A DNA stretch of 64,000 bases from Paraphoma chrysanthemicola (lineage: Eukaryota > Ascomycota > Dothideomycetes > Pleosporales > Phaeosphaeriaceae): positions 2,695,376 through 2,759,375 of the forward strand of contig JAGMWG010000002.1 in NCBI GenBank assembly GCA_020744225.1, read 5' to 3'. Positions within the stretch are counted from its first letter, which is position 1. Each line of letters opens with the position of its first letter. A model generated the notes under the pieces. It was not told the origin of the DNA, did no database searches, and saw nothing but the letters and a program-made list of their open reading frames with translations. Position numbers and translations under genes: made by a program. This document shows, piece by piece, positions 58,258 to 64,000 of the stretch.

Positions 58258-61200
58258 CTTAAAGAATTTGGCGTTCTTATGTGCAAACAGCACTATACAG
58301 GAGTCGTTAATCTTAACAGGCACTTACGAGAACAGCATAGAACCCCTATTGCACAGCGACGACAAGTACTAGAGCACTTTGCACAATTTTCTGTTGTCAA
58401 TCCAAGTACAGTCGAACTGCCAGAGGAGCCCGCAGCGCTCATTCCCGAACTCAGGGCGCCGTTGAGCGGTATGCAGTGCAGAGCGTGCAGCTTCATCACA
58501 GTCAGCACGAGCAGCATAAAGACACACTGCAGAAAATTGCACCAACTTTCTTGGACAGGGGATAAAAGCGCATTGTATTCAACTGTGAAAGTTCAGACGT
58601 TTTTTAGCAGCGGGAGGTTGCAGAAATATTTTATTGTTGATTTAGGTGCTGAAAACAATGTTAAGAATTCCGAAAGATTAAAACTAAACCAGGTTGCTCA
58701 GCAGCAGCTTAGCGATTATCAAAAAGTGCGAAAACAGATTAACGACGACATGCAAGTAATAGAAGAGGCAGCAAAGACTAATAAAACTGGCTGGTTCACG
58801 AGAACAAAGTGGTTGCCGTTTCTGAAAGGCCGCAATCTCGCTCATCTGGGCTACGCAGCCCGCTTACCCGATCGCAACGAGGCAAAGCTACGTCTTGCTG
58901 CTGAGCTAACAGAAAAATTAATTGAGCAGAGTGTGAGGGGGCTAGCGACACTTCCAGATGAGACACGGCGATGGCTCAAAAGTGCAAAGCAGACAGAGGT
59001 TGATGTACGTCCGTTGGCGCGAATGCAGAACCCCGAGAGTCAGGCAACGTACGCTGGCTACATGGTCCGATTTGTGTGCTTCTATCTCCGCATCATCGCC
59101 GACGAAGAGCGTCGAGTAGATGAATTTTATCACAAGGGTCTCAGCTTGTTAACAGCGGTGATGAGGAAAGCAGCGAGGATAGCAGCACGGAGAGCGAGTG
59201 CAACGACAGTGGCAAGGACAATAACGCTGGAAGCTCCGACAACGACAGCATTGCGCCGCCGCGCACACCGCGCAAGAATACGCAAGTTGACAAACTAAAA
59301 GACGCGCGGGAGCTGTTTACGTGGAAGGGCGATCAGAAGGCGCTGGCAATGCAGCTCTGGCTGACGCTGGACGACAGCGACGCGACCGCTCAGACGAGCG
59401 CTCTGCTTGACTCGCTGACTTCATTTATTCTTACGGGGTATGGTAATGACGCGATGTCGACTGGTCTGGTGCAGTATCTCGCCGTGCTAGGCATAGACAC
59501 GCAGACGAACCGCTTGCGCACGGCAAAGAATTACTCGTACATGCTGGCTGGCGTTGTGTACTGTACCCGGGTGCTAGCTGTTGAAAAGTTGCTTCTGGCA
59601 GCTGAACGTGAAGATCAGACAGAGGAAGATCGCGATCGATTCTTAGATATGCGCAAGAAGTATCTGGCGGACGGCTCGTACAGTCCGATGAGTGCAATGC
59701 TTAGTCTGCTGGCATACGGCAAGCACGCAGCGATGAACGAAGGGAACGCTGGCAACACTTCTTGGTCGCCCGACAAGAAGACTTTCTATCTTAACGGTCG
59801 GCCGATCGAGGTTCAACGCTTCTGCAAGATAGCACAGAGCATGGAGGCTGAGTTAGTAGAGCGATTCTGGCAGCTGTGCTAGGTCGACAATGTTGCTGAC
59901 CGCTTTGCAATTGATCTGGAGCAGATTACAGACAACGTTACGTTCACAACGCGGGGCAAGTCTTTTGTGACAACTGCTGGCAACGGTCTGTCTGAAGGGT
60001 TGGCTTGGATGCTGAAGCAGGCGCGGAGTACAGAGGGCGGCATGCGACTGCAGACTTCTGACGGCCGGTGGAGAAGGAAAAAGGTGCGAGAGTATCTGCG
60101 CGAGCTAGACCGTTTCAAGGAGCTCAAGCTGTGTTGCGTGCACGTTGAACAAGGTCAGCCGGCTCGAGGGTCTGAGATTACGACGACACGGCATCGCAAC
60201 GGACTACTGCAGGACCGCAATTGGTATATCATCGCTGGTATGATGGTATCAGTGGTTCGCTACTACAAGTCGCAGTCTCAGTTTGACGCGCCGAAGGTAG
60301 TGCCGCGCTTTCTGCCGCCGCGGTTGGGACAGATTATGGCGCTCTACTTGAGTTACTTGCAGCCGTTTGAAGAGTATCTTGTGGTGCAGGTCTTGGGTGG
60401 TGGGGTGCACGACTACATCTGGGGCGACGGGCAGGGGGCATGGGGCACCGACCGACTTACAAGGGTGCTGGAGCGCGAGACAGGCAAGCGGCTCGGTGTC
60501 AAGCTACATACGCTGGGGTACCGTCACACTGCTGTTGGCATTGGCCGGGTCAAAGTGGGCGAGTCATTTGGTCGGGGCTATCAAGACGAGGTGGGGGAGA
60601 TGGATGAAGCAGAAGTGGACGAAGATCAGGAAGATCTTCTTGAGCTGCAGAACTCGCGGACAACGTTGATGGGCGTGGGCAACTACAGCGTGTCGATTGA
60701 CATCGTGAAGCATCTCAGCACGCGGTCGATCGATGCGTTCCGGGCACTCAGCACGGCGTGGCATCGCTTCTTAGGTGTGGATGGGCAGGCAGCTGAGCAC
60801 GAAGCGCCGACGCGGCAACGGAAGAGAGCGATGCGGGAGAGCATGTCTGGGCTGGCGATTCTGCCGAAAGAGAAGGCGGTGCATGTAGAAGACACGCGGG
60901 TTACGGCGGTACAGCGAGCGCTACAGAAGGTGTTGGGCAAACAAGACGTTGGGTTTCGGTCGATGGAGCAGGAACAGGCACTGTACGCGGTGCTGGACAA
61001 GCAGACGCCGCTCGTGGTCGTGCTTCCGACTGGGGGAGGGAAGAGCTTGCTGTTCACGCTGCCGGCTTGTGTGGAAGAGACGGGCGTGACGGTAGTTGTT
61101 GTGCCGTACCGGGCGTTGATTGAGGATCTGGTTGGCCGGATTCGCGATGCTGGAGTCGATTGTATGGAATGGAAGCATGGCGAAAGCAACCCGGCGTCCG

Positions 61201-62582
61201 TAGTGGTTGTCAGTGCGGATGTAGCGGGCGACATGACGAGCAACGGCAACTTCTTGGGTTATGCTCGGTTGCTGAAAGGCAAGGGGTTGCTGCAGCGGAT
61301 TGTGGTCGACGAGTGTCATCTGGTGCTGACGGCACGGCACTGGCGAGAGAATCTGCTCAAGGTCAAGAATCTGCGACTGCTTGGGTGTCCGATGGTGCTA
61401 TTGACGGCAACGCTGCCGCCGTTGCAGGAGGGCGAGCTGGAGGCAAGCATGCTTGTGAAGAATGCAACGTACATCCGGGCCAGTACGGTAAGGCCGAACG
61501 CTCGATACTTTGTATCGTGGTGTCAACGCAAGGCGCTAGAGAATACAGCGCTGTGGATGTGCGAGCGATGGGCTGCAAGGCTGCGGCGGACGGGACAGAA
61601 GGGGGTTGTGTATTGTCTCAGCAAGGCGCAGAGCGAGCGGATGGCAGAAGCGCTGGGGTGTGCATACTATCACGCGGGCATGGACGCTGACGAGCGGGCT
61701 GATCGACTGCAAGAGTAGGTAGAGCATGGTGGGTTGATTGTAGCTACGTCGGCGCTTGGAACGGGGGTGGACTACGCGGGGATTGTGTACATCTTGCACG
61801 TTGGGATGCCGTGGAGCATTACCGACTTCGCTCAGGCAAGTGGACGTGGAGGACGAGGCGGAGAGGAGGTCGATGTGGTAGTGGTGCTTGAGCAGGGGGA
61901 GGTTGAGAAGAGGATGGAGCGAGAGAGCGATGACATAGAGGTGGTGGCAATGGGGCAGTTTCTGGTTGGGAGCGGGTGCCGACGGGAGCTGATGAGCTCG
62001 TATATGGATGTGAAGGGGGTCGGGTGTCGAGAGATAGAGGCAGTCCGTTGCGATCGATGTGGGGAGGGGGAAGATGCTTGGTTGGAGGAGCAGGAGAATT
62101 GGGCTCGCGAATGGGCTACGGTAGAGGAGGCGTTTAGTGAGCTGCGGAATAGATGTGCAATCTGCTGGATAGTGGGACAGGAGCATGCAGCGAGACAGGA
62201 GGATGAATGGAAGAAGCATAGGACGATGCAATGCACGGCGTGGGAGCACGCAACAGGGGCGGGAGCGGATGAGTTCCGGAAGAAGATGGTGGACCGGACG
62301 GTGAAGAATAATTGTCGGCGGTGCTGGGTGAGTCAGAAGTACTGCGCAACGGGGGAGGGGATGGACAAGCGGTGTCAGTGGGCGAATGTGGTAGTGCCGC
62401 TGGCGTACGCAGCGCGTCTGACTCGGAGGGGCATTGCGACAATGGGAGATTGCGGATTTGGGGAGATAGGAGACGATGCATACGCTGGATGGTTAGGGAA
62501 GAGGCATAGGGAGGAGGTATGGGGACAGGTGTTTACGAACGCGATGGCGATGGCGATTCGGCTTATACTGCAATGCCGTTAG
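58258..62582 (+). pseudogene. telomere-linked RecQ-like helicase (TLH), outermost copy with three breaks
   Basis: Reading frames 58258/58279-59298, ~59160-59879, 59883-61715 and 61719-62582 form one ~1430-codon protein. They are separated by a frame change near 59155-59165 and in-frame TAGs at 59880-59882 and 61716-61718. The N-terminal third has C2H2-like finger remnants (CKQHYTGVVNLNRHLREQH; CRACSFITVSTSSIKTHCRKLH) and an acidic Ser-rich linker. The SF2 helicase core follows: motif I LPTGGGKS, motif II DECH, motif III LTATLPP, motif V VATSALGTGVDY and motif VI QASGRGGRGG. A Cys/His-rich tail follows. RecQ-type helicases of this kind mark chromosome ends in many fungi. Both TAGs can come from CAG or TGG by RIP-type transitions; the first break could instead be an intron. 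Confidence 0.85.
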
Positions 62583-62836
62583 GTAGGAGAGTATAGTAAG
62601 ATGTGGTTAGGGTAAGAATACAAGAAATAGAGATGTGTCCGCTTACTTGTAGGGTAGGCGCAGAGATAAGAATTCAAAAATTGGCTACTCAGGTAAGGGG
62701 TTCAGGGTTATAAATAGAGAATACTCTGTACTAGCAACAGTAGGACATGAAATAAGAAAAGAAGAAGAGTAAGCCCGCGCTAAGGCGTACAGTGTTATGA
62801 GAGATGTTTTATCTTTAATGTGTGATGTCTAACTGG
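62583..62836. other. spacer downstream of the helicase
   Basis: Non-coding 3' flank with no recognisable element. Confidence 0.6.
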
Positions 62837-63090
62837 TTAGTTGTCTGATGTCGGTTGTCTGATGTCGGTTGTCTGATGTCGGTTGTCTGATGTCGGTTGT
62901 CTGATGTCGGTTGTCTTTGTCTGATTTTCTGGTTCCGGGTGTCTGATTCCGGGTGTCTGATTTCCGATGTCTGATTTCTGATTTCTGATCTCTGATTTCT
63001 GATTTCTGATTTCTGATTTTCGATTTTCGATTTTCGATTTTCGATTTTCGATTTTCAATTTTTGATTTTTGATTTCTGAGTTCTGATTTA
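62837..63090. repeat. 14-base to 7-base graded tandem repeat
   Basis: Starts with about six copies of a 14-base unit (TTGTCTGATGTCGG) and passes through intermediates containing TGTCTGATTCCGGG. It decays into 7-base units TGATTTC, then TTTCGAT, then TTTTGAT. The minus-strand frame over it encodes only a repetitive Lys/Ile/Glu/Asn/Arg/Ser peptide. Confidence 0.85.
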
Positions 63091-63233
63091 TGACTTTTAC
63101 TTAGAGGTAAATATCTGGGGTGGTAGAACAGCTGTTACAGAGAATAACAACACGTAAGAGAACTACGGAAAAATGAAGTATAAACCGCGCGAATTAGCAA
63201 GGTATTATAGGAAGAGCATATGAGGGTAGAGAA

Positions 63234-63740
63234 AAGACAGAGTAGGCGGCTGGGCCGTGATACAGAAGAAGAGGGTAAGAATTAGAGTAAGAGGTTTATA
63301 GACAGAGTAGGCGGCTGGGCCGTGATACAGAAGAAGAGAGTAAGTATTAGGGTAAGGGGTTTAAAGACAGGGTAGGCGGCTGGGCCGTAATACAGAAGAA
63401 GAGAGTGAGTATTGGGGTGAGAGGTTTAAAGACGGGGTGGGCGGTTAGGCCGTAATATAGAAGAAGAGAGTGCAGAGTAAGGGCGAAGGGAAAGAAAGGG
63501 GTGGGCGGTTAGGCCGTGATACAGAAGATCAATCGAACTAATCTCAACGCATAGATCGAGTATTGGGTCGCGCGCGCGGGTGAAAGGGAAAGACGGGGTG
63601 GGCGTTGGGCCGTGGATATAGAAGAAGAGGGTGCTAAGGTAAGGGCGGAAGGGAAAGAAAGGGGTGGGGGAGTTGGGCCGTGATACAGAAGAAGAGGGTG
63701 AAGGAAAAGACGGGGTGAGTAGTTAGGGTGTGATGTAAAA
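63234..63740. repeat. subtelomeric satellite, ~55-95-base units
   Basis: About eight imperfect copies of a unit whose core is GTAGGCGGCTGGGCCGTGAT followed by ACAGAAGAAGAG and a G/A-rich tail. Spacing varies between ~55 and ~95 bases. One unit is interrupted at ~63530-63590 by an unrelated insert with a CGCGCGCG run. Confidence 0.85.
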
Positions 63741-63774
63741 GAAGAGCGAAACGGCTAACCCGGTGGTCAAGTAG

Positions 63775-63850
63775 AGAACCGCTTAGGTCAGAACGCGGAG
63801 CGTTTGAGAAAGAAAAAGAGAACCGCTTAGGTTAGAACGCGGAGGTAACT
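63775..63850. repeat. short direct repeat next to the telomere
   Basis: Two copies of GAGAACCGCTTAGGTCAGAA with the following CGCGGAG (the second copy has GTTAG for GTCAG), separated by an A/G-rich stretch. The CTTAGG core resembles a degenerate telomere unit. Confidence 0.8.
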
Positions 63851-63872
63851 GACGAGGACAATTGATGAGGAT

Positions 63873-63906
63873 TGGGTTAGGGTTAGGGTTAGGGTTAGGG
63901 TTAGGG

Positions 63907-63947
<41 letters not shown>

Positions 63948-64000
63948 GGTTAGGGTTTAGGGTTTAGGGTTAGGGTTAGGGGTTAGGGTTAGGGTTAGGG
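63873..64000 (+). repeat. telomere, (TTAGGG)n
   Basis: About 20 TTAGGG units to the end of the window, with a few TTTAGGG and one GGGGTTAGG-type variant. The G-rich strand points outward on +, so this is the right-hand chromosome end. Confidence 0.99.

Noticed and set aside
61536..62249. 237-codon minus-strand frame opposite the helicase C-terminus
   Set aside because: Antisense shadow of a real coding strand with helicase motifs; low-complexity Ser/Pro/Leu composition.
62837..63058. Minus-strand frame with repeated Lys-Ile-Glu-Asn-Arg peptide
   Set aside because: Produced by the graded tandem repeat; no start context or family likeness.

Overview
This is the right-hand end of a chromosome from a filamentous ascomycete (Pezizomycotina, possibly a dothideomycete). 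The last ~125 bases are (TTAGGG)n running off the + strand. Most genes have short 45-90 base introns with GT..AG borders, and the regulators are fungal types (Zn2Cys6 clusters, bZIP-DUF3425). The distal ~5 kb of AT-rich DNA has the look of repeat-induced point mutation (RIP). Exon coordinates below were built by hand from frames, splice sites and family conservation, without transcript support.

1-15 kb: a dense catabolic block. It holds an Old Yellow Enzyme, a short-chain dehydrogenase, a succinate-semialdehyde-type aldehyde dehydrogenase, an AMP-forming acyl-CoA ligase ending in a peroxisomal AKL signal, an APH-fold kinase related to ACAD10/11 and LvaA, a zinc alcohol dehydrogenase, a lactonase-like metallo-beta-lactamase (broken by one stop) and a Baeyer-Villiger-type monooxygenase. 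Two divergent pairs share short promoter regions. Together these activities could turn a cyclic ketone or lactone into a hydroxy acid, then an acyl-CoA or dicarboxylate; this is inference. 16-30.5 kb: likely regulators and accessories, namely two paralogous bZIP-DUF3425 genes flanking a Zn2Cys6 regulator, then a secreted type-B carboxylesterase and an anion:cation symporter-family MFS permease.

31-36 kb: two decayed, tail-to-tail relics of bacterial-type Tc (toxin complex) genes, A-like on + and B/C-like on -, full of stops and frame breaks. 38-51 kb: an NmrA-like reductase, a second Zn2Cys6 regulator, a DJ-1/PfpI protein, a decayed carotenoid oxygenase, a signal-peptide multipass membrane protein of unknown function and a small cysteine-rich GPI-type secreted protein.

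52.5-64 kb: subtelomere. It carries AT-rich RIP-like DNA with two nested, heavily mutated partial copies of a telomere-linked RecQ-like helicase, two ~375-base direct repeats, seven tandem 28-base units, and a nearly intact helicase copy with two stops and one frame break. Simple repeats, a ~65-base subtelomeric satellite and the telomere follow. The helicase copies appear layered: inner copies are more truncated and more mutated than the outermost.
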